A stretch of 64,000 nucleotides of DNA from Meconema thalassinum (GCA_946902985.2 OX336388.2:1704985978-1705049977), one strand, 5' to 3'. Shown: positions 1 to 11,252, counted from the first letter of the stretch. Program-made: numbers and translations. Notes: generated by a model not told the origin, from the letters alone.

Positions 1-46
1 GATTTTCTAAATGAATTAAAACAACAACTTGGAAATCGGCCAACAA

Positions 47-570
47 AACCTATTTTTCCACGCACAACGCCTCAGCTTTGACAGTATTCATAGTGCGAGT
101 CAAGAAACAAATAGCTGGCTGGCTGGACCCGAGGATCCAGTGACGCTTATGTCGACACCTGGTGGCCTGGTAATCACCCAACCTGTTTATTGCTCTTTGT
201 GTTTTATAATCAAGTTTTTCTGCCTGGTTCCTAATACGTGTCGTTATCATGGGGAGCTGATAATCAGCGTGTAGTTGAGCGATACGTACGTACCACACAG
301 ATCGTGATAGCGTACGTAGCGCTCGATTCTGAATAACCTGTAGAGGGGGCAGCGTATCCCCGGACGGGACAGGCATATTCCATTACGGAACGCACCATCG
401 TGCTGTTTGTAAGAAGCTTGCTGAAGTCATGTAGTGCGCCCTGAGACCTTATCAAAGGCCAGAGCTGCGCCAGAACCGCCTTCGATTGATTAGAACGCGC
501 TATAACTTCCTGTGCGAAGGTAAACTCTGCGGTCTAGCGTAATTCCCAGATACTTAGTGACTGTCTGACA
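47..570 (-). pseudogene. Jockey-type non-LTR retrotransposon, reverse transcriptase C-terminal fragment
   Basis: Reading the minus strand, about 541-590 encodes KYLGITLDRRV, the conserved block just after the reverse transcriptase palm in Jockey-clade elements. It is followed by a broken TMVRSVMEYACPV stretch, and then at 50-376 by LQVIQNRALRTLSRSVWYVR..QLHADYQLPMI, the usual Jockey C-terminal block. The three pieces lie in different frames, so at least two frameshifts have killed it. No catalytic YADD motif, endonuclease or poly(A)-type tail is visible. The fragment is about 0.5 kb of an element that is normally 4-5 kb. The family call rests on motif similarity that I recognise. The exact clade within the Jockey group is uncertain. 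Confidence 0.75.
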
Positions 571-1775
571 TCTGATCACTACGTTGGTTTTTTATTGGTA
601 AGCTGTTTGTCTGTGAGAGGCCTGCCAAGTGTTATCTAATCTCGAGATCGTAATGACATCGTAGGGCACTCCAAGCTCTGAATTGGATAGCGCATGACAG
701 ATATGTCAAGACCAAACACCTCTCCATTTGAAAAATTAATCTTACACTAAACTGAAGATTATTGTGCGACATGAGCTGTTTATATTAGAGTGTAACTCTA
801 CATGTTTTACACTAGACTTTCATTTGCACGGGAAATTCCGTCCAAAAACACAAAAAATAAAAGAATTTTCACGGAATTCAAAAGTTAGCTAAAACACAAT
901 AGCCTACACAAGAATTTCCTTTCTAAGAATTGTTTTGAATTTCTCTTTGATATATGATTCGCCTGCAACGCCTAACTTGGACTAAATGTAAAAATAAATG
1001 CAATGCTAATCTTGCAGAATGTAACAGTATATCATTAAGGAAGAGATTGATAACCCTGGATATTACCTATCTAAGAGAAAACTCGGAGACGTGACTTGAT
1101 TTGGAATTCTCGCAAGTAATGTGATTTAACATATGGTAGTAGCTCTCTCCGCGATTACCATACGATGCTCCCGTTAAAAAGATGTAAAGGAGCGCGCACA
1201 TATTTCAGTAACCGATGCCAGCACTGGATAAAAGAAAGATTTCCCAGCTCTCAGTCAATATCCAGACCGCGCCCCCGGCACTTCTAGCGTAACTTGGGGA
1301 GGAAGTTCTTGAGAAAATAGACAAGAACATTGTTTTCTTTACACGAAACTTTTCCTTGGATTTGTTTGCTTCCAAGATATTGATATCTAGAGACACTCTA
1401 TAAAATACCATTTCGATAGCAACATTCCTCACAACCAACACATTTCTTGAAGGAAATCAAAACCCTCAGTTTCCATTTAATATGAGGGATATGTTCCATA
1501 ACCATTAGATAATAACAACAGCAGCAATACTATTACTACTGTATTACCAATGATAAGAATAATACTGTAATAATAATAATAATAGACTAATAATACTTTG
1601 AAAGCTAAACTCATAAATAGAAATTATTGTTTTCGAATGTAAGCAGAAAGGCAGGACATTCTATAAATACATTCACTGAATGAATGAATGAATGAATATG
1701 TCACGAAATAAAATATCCTAATGTCAGTCAGTCAGTTAGTTGACGTGACTCTTAATATCGCGATTATAAACAGCA
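571..1775. other. Unassigned AT-rich DNA
   Basis: No coding pattern or repeat family that I can name. Small microsatellite-like patches are present: TAA-rich sequence near 1507-1590 and a short TGAA run near 1677-1700. The open frame at 1205-1441 (minus) has no recognisable domain and is probably chance. Confidence 0.5.
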
Positions 1776-1855
1776 GACATGACATTTCACCACGAAAATA
1801 CCACATGCATTAACCGGGAATCGAATTCGGTCCACCCTGGTGGGAGGCAAGCAGT
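1776..1855 (-). repeat. SINE family A, partial tRNA-like head
   Basis: The plus strand reads CATGCATTAACCGGGAATCGAA, the reverse complement of a B-box-like GGTTCGATTCCC segment, followed by a run matching the head of the full SINE A copy at 14416-14610. Only the head and adjoining body are present. An A18-20 homopolymer at 1960-1980 follows but need not belong to it. Confidence 0.6.
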
Positions 1856-2430
1856 AGTTGGAATAATAGAAGCCTTATTGTTCGTACTTATGTTATTAAT
1901 CATATATCTGAATATAAACAGGTTGTGGGAACGGAATTTAAAGTCACACAGGTATTCCAAAAAAAAAAAAAAAAAAAAAACTAAGCCCTTTTTTTTATCT
2001 AAGTTTAACTCAATACACCAAGAACTGTACAAGCCAGCCTTTCAAGTATCGTTAACTTGGCTACTGCTCAGGCTTTAACAACAAGGAACAATAATAAATC
2101 AGTAGGTGTTGTACTGTAACTTGGCAGAGTCAACTCACCCCGTGGAGATTTTTAGAACGGTAACTGGAGAACACTTACCTAGAAAGAGAGAAAAAAAAAC
2201 ATAAATTAGACATCGGTCATTACAAGTACAGCAATTCAGGTTTCAAGTGGTCATCCTCTAATATATGCATGATGTTGTATATTCACATAGAGTAAGGTAA
2301 GTTGTAGAAAGACACATGAAGGGAGTACGAGTAACGTTAAACTACGAGCAAAGTTTAATACAGTTGAACTCTAACACTTCAAAATACAAAGCCTATCAAT
2401 ACAAATTATGAAACATCTATTCACTTGCTG

Positions 2431-2464
2431 TACATGTTTCGATATTCATTGATATCTTCTTCAG
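2431..2464 (-). other. Degenerate hammerhead-like motif
   Basis: On the minus strand: CTGAAGA, one extra A, a GATAT/ATATC hairpin, then GAAACATGTA. This is the same order as the motifs at 6283-6323, 7341-7381 and 11761-11801. Helix I pairing is essentially lost (one base pair), so this copy is probably inactive. Confidence 0.4.
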
Positions 2465-2489
2465 CGTTTAACATTACAATGCGAGGAAC

Positions 2490-2600
2490 CGTGTCAGTTG
2501 ATTTACTGGAACGTTAAAGATCCCCTCCGGGAACAAAATTCCGCCACCCCAGCGTCTCTAAGAGCCGCAGTAATTAAAATGGACGTAAAACCAATACAAT
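2490..2600 (+). repeat. SINE family C, 3' half
   Basis: Carries the family C body: ACGTTAAAGATCCCCTCCGG, then a CACCCCAGCGTCTCTAA-like block, ending ATGGACGTAAAACCAATAC. The tRNA-like head is missing. It is directly followed by a reversed SINE B. Confidence 0.75.
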
Positions 2601-2607
2601 TATTTCG

Positions 2608-2900
2608 TGCGGGGTCGGTGATGAAGTGAAATACATTTTTTAATGTTGCGGATGGGTTTTACGGCCAGATGCCCTTCCTGATGACAAACTCGTCAGAGAA
2701 ATGAATTAAGATGAATGAAATTGAGCAAGGGGTTGGTAGGCATTTTACGTGGCTTACTCCGTATTAGACGGAACCGTCACGGAATTTGCCGGAGTTGGGA
2801 ATTGGAAACCACGGAACACCATTTCAAGGGCGACCGACGCGACGAGTCCGGAGATAGCATGGTCCCATGGTCTTAACGCGTTAAGCTACGGCGCGGCGCG
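2608..2900 (-). repeat. SINE family B, degenerate copy
   Basis: Reverse-complement match to the well-preserved copy at 53699-54064. Recognisable blocks are GGGGTCGGTGATGA, TTTTACGGCCAGATGCCCTT, a CACGGAA/CCATTTCAAGG block (TGGTTTTCCGTGG in the forward sense) and the tRNA-like head near 2880. It is more diverged than the other copies. Confidence 0.7.
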
Positions 2901-2930
2901 GCGGACTGTAAATCAAACTATAACATAGTT

Positions 2931-3310
2931 ATGCCCATTCAAAGAGTGGGTTTGAACTTGTCAGTTGGTCTGATGGTTATTGCCTTCTTATCCTCCCAAA
3001 CTCTCTTCATGAACGCACTGTGGAACACTTCCTACCAAGTTCTCTTTTTAGGTTTCTCCACGAATTTGTGCTTGCATACTATTGCACTAAATGCTTCATT
3101 GTATATGATGTTATCTGTGATATTTCTTTCTTGGAGGTCTGCCTAAATTTCTTATAGCCAGTTTATTTTGATCTTCTTGCAGTTGTTTACTTTAAATTAT
3201 CTTTTGACAATCTTTTGGTTAGTCTGTCGCTGTCCATTCTGTACATATGATCATAGAATTTCAAGCGTATCTTGCGTACGGCATCAGTAAACCTGACAGT
3301 TAAGGAATAG
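2931..3310 (-). pseudogene. LINE 3' end, reverse transcriptase C-terminal tail
   Basis: Minus-strand translation, with one frameshift and one stop, gives LQEDQNKLAIRN, then ADLQERNITDNIIYNEAF, then HKFVEKPKKRTW, stop, and FMKRVWEDKK. The same order of blocks (E-L..I...DI.NR..F...I...KF.EKP.K...W.EER....MK.YWE.KK) occurs at 24795-25235, 42895-43375 and 45815-46205. All four are therefore 3' ends of one LINE lineage. The region is the basic C-terminal tail downstream of reverse transcriptase. No catalytic part is present. Confidence 0.65.
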
Positions 3311-3361
3311 TGGTCCGTTGTTCTCCTCTTAATCCACATTGCATTATCACTCGTGGGACCA

Positions 3362-3405
<44 letters not shown>
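3362..3405 (+). repeat. ATT microsatellite
   Basis: About 14 uninterrupted ATT units. Confidence 0.95.
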
Positions 3406-3410
3406 GGGTT

Positions 3411-4240
3411 AAAGGCCAATCATAAAAGTACTGCATTAGAAGTGAACATTATGAAAGATGCGCTGAAATCATTCATAAGATATAGGCTAAAATGAATTTT
3501 CAGATCCTAAGGATAGATATAGTTTAATTCAAGTATTGCTTGGCATTCATTTTAAACTTTAAATTAGGGGCAGATGACCTCGTAGTTCTGCCCCTTTAAA
3601 CAACAATAACTAACTAACTAAACTTTAAATTCATCTATCAATACGAGTCACAAAAAAAATTGCTAACAATGGCAAAAGTATTTGCATTCTAGATCCTAAA
3701 AGGCCGATGTCAACACATTACTTACGAGCAAAGAGATAAAACTGACCAAATTTTTGTATCCTAAACATGAACTGGGGCCGGTATAGTCTGAAAACCAAGT
3801 TTAAAGCAATATATGGTAAACAAACACAAAACTATCTTTTGCACCCCTCGACTTGAATAAGGCGTGTAAAATAAAATCAATTTAATTCCAAAAAATTAAA
3901 GGGACTCACAAATGTTAATACACTGTTCTGCTTATGAAGATATCGACGCGTTAAAAAAAACTATAAGTTGTCTGCATTGCTCGTGCTGAATACATTTGTT
4001 TCGTTCATCGTGAAACATACTGTGTAACAAACATGATAATTATGATATTCAACAGAATAAATTGAGAACTTGAGACTAGTGAGAAGGGTGCGGCGATATC
4101 GTTGTTGTATCGCAACACAATGCAATCAGCAGAGTAATTAACCGTCTATCAAGCCAGCGAGCAGCCAAGTGGTAGTCTAATTGACTCTTAAGGAGCATAA
4201 TGAACAACATCATCCACCCAAGGTAGTAGCACAGATAATA
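3411..4240. other. Unassigned AT-rich DNA
   Basis: No recognisable gene. Contains ATGAACTGGGGCCGG, which recurs near 6008, so at least part belongs to an unnamed interspersed repeat. Confidence 0.4.
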
Positions 4241-5804
4241 AAACAAGTAGTTCCGAGAAGAACTATACAGCCTATTTTCATATATCCTACTTATGTTAAT
4301 AGCCACTATCAACATACAAAATTTCAGTTTGATTGCTGTAATAGATTCGCAGATATTAAAAACCGACTAAATATTTCGGATGGTCGCCATGCTGGATTGT
4401 ATATATGTAGGTCCTAGAGTTACGTACTGTTACATGGAGATTATTGTGTACGTGTAGCATTCAAACTTCAATCGCATGATTAGGACACAAGAAGTGATAA
4501 AGAGATTTTAAAATTTCGCTCAGCTGCCATCTTGTGGTTATGGAAACAATTGAAATAAATTAGATGCCAGTGGATTAACATTCGTATAAGGATTTACTGT
4601 AACAAGTTTCACTGCACTCGGAGGGTTAAATTGCGAGGAACGTCCATGTTAATATTTACACTTCGTGTCGCCGCCATGTTGGATTTGTGATCACCAGGTT
4701 ATTCAAAGTCCTATAGGTGAACTTAAGTTCATAGCCCCTATGAACATAAAAAAATTCAGTTTGATTGCTATAATAGATTCGTAGATATTCAGAGCCGTCT
4801 AAATATTTGGGATGGTCGCCATGTTGGATTGTTAAATGTATAGGCCATAGAGTCATGTACAATTAAAGGAAAATTATTGCGTAGGTTCAATATTCAAACT
4901 TTCACCTTGATCGCATGACTACGACACAAGAAATAAAAACTTAATTTTAAAATTCGCACAGCCGCCATCTTGAGGTTATGTAAACAATTGAACTAAATTA
5001 GATACCAGTGCATTACTATGTGTATAAGCATTTCCTGTACCAGATTTCATTGCGTTTGGAACATTAAATCGCGAGAAAGGTCTATTTAAAATTTTCAAAT
5101 TCGCTTGGCCGCCATGTTCGTTTTGTAGTTAACCGGTTTTTGAAAGTCTTATAGATGAACTTATAGTAGTGCCCTTTATCTCCGTACAATGTTTCAGGGT
5201 GACAGCTTTAATATTTTCAGAGATATAGAATGCCGGTGAAATATTTCGCACATCCGCCATCTTGTGGTTATGTAAACAATTGAACGAAGTTAGATGTCGG
5301 TGCATTACAATGTATATAAACATATACTGTACCAAGTTTTATTGCGCTTGGTTGGTTAAATCGCGAGAAACGTCTATTTAAAAGTCGGGAATTCGCGTGG
5401 CCGCCATGTTGGTTTTGTAGTTACCAGCTTTTCAAATGTCACATAGGTGATTTTCTAGTAGTTCCCTTTATCACCGTAAAAGAATCCAGGGTGATATCGG
5501 GAATAGTTTCGGAGATATTGAATGCTGGTGAAACATTTCGCACAGCCGCAATGTTGGATTGGTGAGACACAACAAACTTTCAAGGGCACGGTCGGGGTCA
5601 TCCGGAATAGTGCTATGAACTTACCGAGTTTCATTGCAATCGCTCAGCCGCTCAGAAGTTATTAGGACACACACACACACACACACACACACACCTCTCT
5701 CTCTCACACACACATACACACACACACACACACGGACAAAAGGTGATCTCATAAGCTTTTTTTTTTTTTTTTTTTTTTCAAAATTGAAAATAGGCTAATA
5801 ATGG
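4241..5804 (+). repeat. 1.5 kb non-coding interspersed repeat, copy 1
   Basis: Closely matches 14931-16450, and its first 115 bases match 63885-64000. It starts AGTTCCG-GAAGAACTA followed by GCCTATTTTCA (4270-4280). It ends with a CA-rich tract, a poly(T), then TTCAAAATTGAAAATAGGCTAA. The GCCTATTTTCA at the start is inverted at the end (5785-5795). Internally it is built from degenerate direct repeats: CATCTTG[T/A]GGTTATG recurs near 4530, 4968 and 5261, and CCGCCATGTTGG blocks recur between them. There is no open frame of note. It could be a non-autonomous DNA element. The terminal hairpin plus CTAA is Helitron-like, but I see no clear 5' TC end. Confidence 0.75.
5664..5742 (+). repeat. CA/CT microsatellite
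   Basis: ACACAC runs broken by CTCTCTCT, inside the 3' part of the 1.5 kb repeat. Confidence 0.9.
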
Positions 5805-6109
5805 CTTTCTAATACATACGATGGATGTACTGTATTATATCAAACAAAATACAATAACAGAGCCTGAGTCTATAGCAGTCATCTAAATTAGAGTTATGAC
5901 TGTGTTTGGATTGAGAGGATTTAATATTATCTGGGGAATTATCATTATCATTATCATGATGACGATGATGATAATAATAATAATAATTCTAATTTTGTAT
6001 CCTAAAACATGAACTGGGGCCGGACTTAGTCTAAATACCAAGTTTAAAGCAATATATCGTACAACAAAGTGTGAAATTGGCGCGTGGTCCATAGCAGGCC
6101 TGATCGGAA

Positions 6110-6118
6110 ATAATAATA

Positions 6119-6157
<39 letters not shown>

Positions 6158-6162
6158 TCAAT
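6110..6162 (+). repeat. TAA microsatellite
   Basis: AATAATAGTAATAAT followed by an uninterrupted TAA run of about 13 units. Confidence 0.9.
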
Positions 6163-6282
6163 AATCCACACCAGCTGGACCTACCATATACAGATAAGTA
6201 TGAATATAACAGTTGGCAATTAAGTATAACAAATTTAAAGTTTCCGCCTAATCAACACTCATTTAATATTTAGTTAGCTTAT

Positions 6283-6323
6283 GGGTACATGTTTCGGAAT
6301 TAGTACAATTCCTTCTTCAGCCC
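6283..6323 (-). ncRNA. Hammerhead-like ribozyme motif, left arm
   Basis: Read on the minus strand: GGG | CTGAAGA | A | GGAATT-GTACT-AATTCC | GAA | AC-AT-GT | A | CCC. Helix I is GGG/CCC, helix II six pairs, and helix III only two pairs (AC/GT) around a two-base loop. The CTGANGA and GAA core boxes are intact and the cleavage-site position would be the A before CCC. One extra base between the core and helix II departs from the hammerhead consensus, so activity is uncertain. Confidence 0.45.
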
Positions 6324-7340
6324 TTCATAATTCATGTTCAGAAACATCATAGACTAAAAAGACTAAAAAGACCACGTCCATGTAAGAAACATAACACACT
6401 GATATTAAAATATTATAAAAAATATTATAAAAACTGGTTGAACACTTTAAAACATGACATATTATGGACATTACATACGATAAAACAATAAAAACATTCC
6501 TGCTGTTAACAATCAAATTGATTACTAATCACTCCTATGCACATTCTTGAAAGGTATGCGCAGGTCAAATTGTGCAGTCGTTAATTTGTAAATAAAAACA
6601 AAGAGCACATTACATTAGTGTTCAGGACACAAATAACTTGCTGTACTGATAAATGTTGACATAGGTGGAGACTTTGTTCGGCACTTTATTAAAAGTGCGC
6701 TGACATGTGCTTAGTAGATGCAAACGGAGAAACGGATTATTAAGCTTGTATTTCGCACATTAACTGGGTGTGTTTATCTTGAGCCGAAAGTCACGCCGAT
6801 GTGGGAGCCTACCACCCAGCACCATAGTCATTGACCTTGGCGTTTTGCTCTCAAACGTTGCACGTCCGTGGAGCGTTCGGCTCAAGATAAACACACCCAG
6901 TTAATGTGCAAAATACAAGCTTAATAATCCGTTTCTCCGTTTGCATCTACTAAGCACATGTCAGCGCACTTTTAATAAAGTGCCGAACAAAGTCTCCACC
7001 TATGTCAACATTTATCAGTACAGCAAGTTATTTGTGTCCTGAACACTAATGTTATGTGCTCTTTGTTTTTATTTACAAATTAACGACTGCACAATTTGAC
7101 CTGCGCATACCTTTCAAGAATGTGCATAGGAGTGATTAGTAATCAATTTGATTGTTAACAGCAGGAATGTTTTTATTGTTTTATCGTATGTAATGTCCAT
7201 AATATGTCATGTTTTAAAGTGTTCAACCAGTTTTTATAATATTTTTTATAATATTTTAATATCAGTGTGTTATGTTTCTTACATGGACGTGGTCTTTTTA
7301 GTCTCTTTAGTCTATGATGTTTCTGAACATGAATTATGAA

Positions 7341-7381
7341 GGGCTGAAGTAGGAATTGTACTAATTCCGAAACATGTACCC
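7341..7381 (+). ncRNA. Hammerhead-like ribozyme motif, right arm, core mutated
   Basis: Mirror copy of the left-arm motif, but the core reads CTGAAGT instead of CTGAAGA. The invariant A9 position of a hammerhead is lost here. The stems and GAAACATGTA box are unchanged. Confidence 0.4.
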
Positions 7382-7499
7382 ATAAGCTAACTAAATATTA
7401 AATGAGTGTTGATTAGGCGGAAACTTTAAATTTGTTATACTTAATTACTAAACGTCAACACGGAACCTGAAATGGACTCTTCTTCGAATAACAGTTGGC

Positions 7500-7924
7500 T
7501 CCAACAAGGTCAATAATTTGGAGAGATCACTGGATTCGTGTTGGCTATCAAAGACAGAGTCATTCCAATAAGGAATTAAAGGAGATTAATCTGAAAACAC
7601 ACAGAAATTGAGGGTAAATGTCGCAAATGTGACAAGCATGGTAAGTAAGGCCTTGGGTCACATTCTCGGCGTATGTTCAATTTTGGAAAATGTTGACTAC
7701 ATGGACGTTAATCTTGGTGTTCTTGACCAGAGCGCTATCTCCTTGATCAGACAGCCAATAAATAGACCTCACGAGGCTGAGTGCATCCCGCGTTCCAGCG
7801 CTCACGTCAGTTTCTAAAATCCCTGACGGAGCCCGGAATCGAACCCGAGGTCCAACACCTAGGGAAGAGCGTACGTTCACAGGAACAAAATAGCTTTTTT
7901 TAAATCTAAAATTCGAAATCTAGA
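7500..7924 (-). repeat. Unassigned DNA with a SINE family F head fragment
   Basis: Bases about 7765-7860 carry CACGAGGCTGAG, GTTCCAGCGCT and CCCGGAATCGAACCCGAGG, the reversed tRNA-like head and first body block of SINE F (compare 60470-60560). The remainder, from 7500, is not recognised. Confidence 0.5.
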
Positions 7925-8000
7925 TAGGGAGGGAAGCGTGTAGTCTTACGAGGCCGTTCATCTCGCAGTCATAAGTCACGGGACCACATATTAAGCAGAT
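7925..8000 (-). repeat. SINE family A, 3' part
   Basis: GGGAGGGAAGCGTGTAGTCTTACG, then CATAAGTCACGGGACCAC: the tail-proximal half of family A, as at 14416-14490. Confidence 0.65.
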
Positions 8001-9180
8001 CACGATTCAAATAACCAATCTAATTCAGTTCGTTCTTCGGTCAATATGGAAGCGTAGCAATACGAGTGCCATGCATATGACAATTAGGTCACCCTTCAAC
8101 GGCAGGAGAAAAGAATATTCCATTTTAACCCGTAAAGGGAGTTAAAAATCTCCAATAAGGGCCGTGTCGGCACTAGGAAGGAAGAGAGGCGAAGTAATTA
8201 ATCAAGGGAGCATCAAGCAGCAAACAAAACACTGGCGGGGTCGCCATTTGTTTCCAACCAAGCCTTCTGCATAATATAGCGAAGAGCAGTGTGTGTGTGT
8301 GTGTGTGCGTGTGTTCGTACTTTCAACGCAAATTAGTCGGCACATGTTTCATTAAGATACGTTTTAGTTCTTATTGCACGTGTTGTAAATCTGGACCATC
8401 ATTTACAGCCTGACACGAGCTCACGCATGGCATATTCAATGTATATAGAGAGCTTTGAAGCCATTTTCAGTGTCACCTTATTGACAATTGATATGGCAAC
8501 TTTTGACTTTGCCTACACAAAATAATCCCAATTACTGGGGCATGAGAAAAAAATACCTGGAAAACATACAGGCCTATGTGATTGAAAATATACTGTAAAA
8601 TCATCGGCGCACGGCGCATGGGTCATAGCATTTCGGAGATTACATGCGAATTTGGGTTTCCGAGGTGAACAGTGCGAGGGTGGATCTTCAATATCGCAGA
8701 GATAATGTTACCATCCGCGTCACACGGGACGACCACAGATGTTTAACGAACGTATACCACGTCACCTCAGCAGAACCATGCCGGGCTGGATCGAAGGGCT
8801 ACTGTGAGTTAGATCACCGCCCAGGTCAATGTTGGGAGTCAGGAACCCATTTCTTGTCTAGTCGATGTCTCGTCGTATTGCTGCTGTTTTGAGGGCTCGC
8901 GGAGGAGAAACTCCTTATTAACATCATATTCCGTGCCTTCCCATGACTTTTGGCCTCTAACACTTACTCAATGAGCAAAATGGCCTTCTATTCAGTGTGC
9001 CGTCCGGCCTTGTTCGCAGATGTTGTCGCAGTGGAAGTGTGTATCTATGTGTCTTGCGCTGGGCCCATGATACAATGACTAGGTGGTGAAAGGATAACAG
9101 AAACAGAGGCAGTGGACTGAACGTACATCCACATTGCCGTGAATGCAAGTTCAATTCGAATCCTGTAACTACGAAGAACC
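8001..9180. other. Unassigned DNA, with a GT microsatellite
   Basis: A GT run lies at 8289-8313. Bases about 8893-8956 (GGGCTCGCGGAGGAG...CATGACTTTTGGCC) recur at 10645-10710 next to SINE F sequence, so they are part of an unnamed repeat. No gene is recognised. Confidence 0.45.
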
Positions 9181-10530
9181 ATGGGCCTAGCCTAGCCTAG
9201 CTTAAAGAAATAAAGACTGAATAACGTACTAAATAAGGTACACATACTCAACACTAAAGTAAAGGAACGGTAATGTACTCTCCAAAGGAAATAGGCTTAA
9301 GGAATGACGAGGAAGCATTTCATGCTAAGGTGAGGTTATGTGGTTGCCAAACATAAGACATAAGTTAAACTAACGATTCAAAGGACCGTGACGTTAAGGT
9401 TATAGGAGGTAAGAGGTAAAGGCAAAAGAGAGGAAAATATATGGGGAGGGAATACTCGTAAAGAGTAAAATTACATTGTGAAATACGAATGATAAAATGG
9501 CTAGACAAGGTGTCAGGAAAAGTGAATCTACCGCCAAAGAACGAACGGTAACTCTAATAGCCCAGAAGAAATAGAGTAGGTGAGGGAATACAAGACAGGA
9601 CAGAGTTTAATAAAAGCGCGCGTAAATATGACGTAGATAAATAAACCAAAAATGAGGGACAAGAAACCGAAATAGAATAAACACGAGAGACGTTACGTTA
9701 CACAAAATAAGAGATGTCCATCAAAATAAGTTACGTCAGAAAGGGATTAAGTCATACTCATAGACTTGCGTAGGAAGACGCAATCTTAAGATAAGGGAGG
9801 CAAATAAAAGATAAGAGGTATGGCATAGGTCTTACTGGTGAACTAACAATACAGTAAACCGAACCAAATACCCACACAAAAAGATACGACGATAGGGGGG
9901 CAAAGATAACGGGAACGATACATACACACACACAATGAACATACTAGAATAGGCGATACGCCCTAGTACTCCATACGATAAGCAAAGACAAAAAGATGTG
10001 ACCTATCTTGATGGATCTGCTTAATCCGGCATCGCGGAATTACACAAAATAAACTAAATTCACGCACCTACGCGCACCTTTATAATAAACACAAACGAGC
10101 GGGTAAAAACGGATATAAAAGCAAGGCATCTCGAAAACGAGAGCGGGAGCACAAAATATAAAAAGCTACATCGGAGAGAAAAAACTGAAGACTGCCTCAA
10201 GACGAACAAAGGGTTGTCACTGGTGACGGAAAAGAGAAGATAAAAGGGAAGAGGTGCCATTAATCACGATTCGGCATAGCAAGAAATTACTATAACGAAC
10301 CTTGATCGGCAATTATAGAAATGCCCTCTGATCTGCCCGGTTATTCTGGCCAGTAACAACCGAGAAGAAAAGAGAACAATTCCGATAATTGGCACGCAGA
10401 AGGAAAGAAAAAAGGGGTGTTTACAGGTTGAAGAAAACGGCTCATCAGTTAGCCAGAGGGGTGACAGTGAGATGTGTGTACGTGTAGCAGTAGCTTTTCT
10501 CATGCACACCACCTGTCAGATACCATTCCT
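9181..10530. other. Unassigned purine-rich DNA
   Basis: Plus strand strongly A/G-rich with many short AAGGTA and GGAAAG runs. The minus-strand open frames at 10060-10260 and 10264-10512 are serine/phenylalanine-rich by composition only and show no domain. Confidence 0.4.
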
Positions 10531-10720
10531 GTTGTTGTTAATTCATTTAGGGGCTTTGCAACATTGTGGTCATTTAGCCCCATGTAGTTGGGTGTGGCTA
10601 CATTTGTCTGATAATCTGTGTTATTGTGGTGCTACCGTTTTCAGGGCTCGCGGAGGAGCAACTCGTTTTTAACATCATATTCCTTGCCTTACCATGACTT
10701 TTGGCCATTAAGTGTGTATT
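10531..10720 (-). repeat. SINE family F, 3' part
   Basis: GTTGTTGTTAATTCATTTAGGGGCTTTGCAACATTGTGGTCATTTAGCCC marks the family F 3' end: (AAC)n tail and ...AAAGCCCCTAAATGAA read on the minus strand. The head is absent. It is fused at about 10645 to the repeat shared with 8893-8956. Confidence 0.7.
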
Positions 10721-11252
10721 TGTCTCCGTAGTCCATAACAAATATTTACACCAACTGAAAAATTGCAACATCAATTGTCATATTCCATTTAGGATAGCAA
10801 TGCAAAGACAAGGTTTGTCAATGATTAACAACCCTGCAGCTGTACATTAACTGAATTCACAGAGCGACTCAAGACCTTAATTGCTTCGCCCAACAATCAC
10901 CCTGCCTTCAAGGAATGATGTCTGAGGTGAGCAGTGAGCGAGAACAGACGTCGGATAGGACTCAGCATTCAAATACCAGCCAAGTTTAGATAATGTTATT
11001 CCATTCTAGTGTATTGTATCATTTGTGTATTCGCCACACTGACAAGATGACCACACTAAAATAGGCCACTAGTTCAAATAGGAACGGTTGATTTAGAACA
11101 TAAATAACAAAGTAGTGTAGTAGACAACATCATTCCTGAAGTTCGTCACAATAATAAGTCGCAGGTTAACAAACTTAAATTACATTAATAATAACATAAC
11201 AACTATAGAAGTGCTTCAAACCTAATGAACACTAATATGTCTACTCCTTATT
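10721..11252. other. Unassigned DNA
   Basis: Nothing recognised. ACTGAAAAATTGCAACATCAA at 10756-10776 resembles a Tc1-like terminus, but no inverted partner was found. Confidence 0.35.

Larger units (their letters stand above)
6218..7487. mobile_element. Long palindromic (foldback) element with hammerhead-like motifs
   Basis: Bases 6218-6788 and 6876-7446 are inverted copies of 571 bp. I found only about five mismatches, so the arms are roughly 99% identical. The loop is 87 bp (6789-6875). A 41-bp single-copy piece follows the right arm. The 12-mer ATAACAGTTGGC occurs at 6206-6217 and again at 7488-7499, which fits a target-site duplication bounding the whole unit. Each arm has a motif of the form CTGA-A-G(A/T), hairpin, GAAACATGTA close to its outer end. 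The matching 63-residue open frames in both arms (6325-6516 and 7148-7339) are hydrophobic, lack any domain I know and are likely chance. Penelope-like retroelements carry hammerhead motifs and often sit in inverted arrangement. That identity is my inference; no reverse transcriptase or GIY-YIG sequence is present. Confidence 0.8.

Noticed and set aside
1960..1980. Poly(A) as the tail of a processed pseudogene
   Set aside because: No exon-like or transcript-like sequence precedes it.
5664..5742. Telomere-like repeat
   Set aside because: Simple CA/CT microsatellite, not TTAGG.
6325..6516. Hydrophobic 63-codon frame present in both palindrome arms
   Set aside because: Its conservation is explained by the arms being copies of each other; AT-rich DNA gives such frames by chance.
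10756..10776. Second Tc1-like terminus
   Set aside because: No inverted partner and no transposase nearby.
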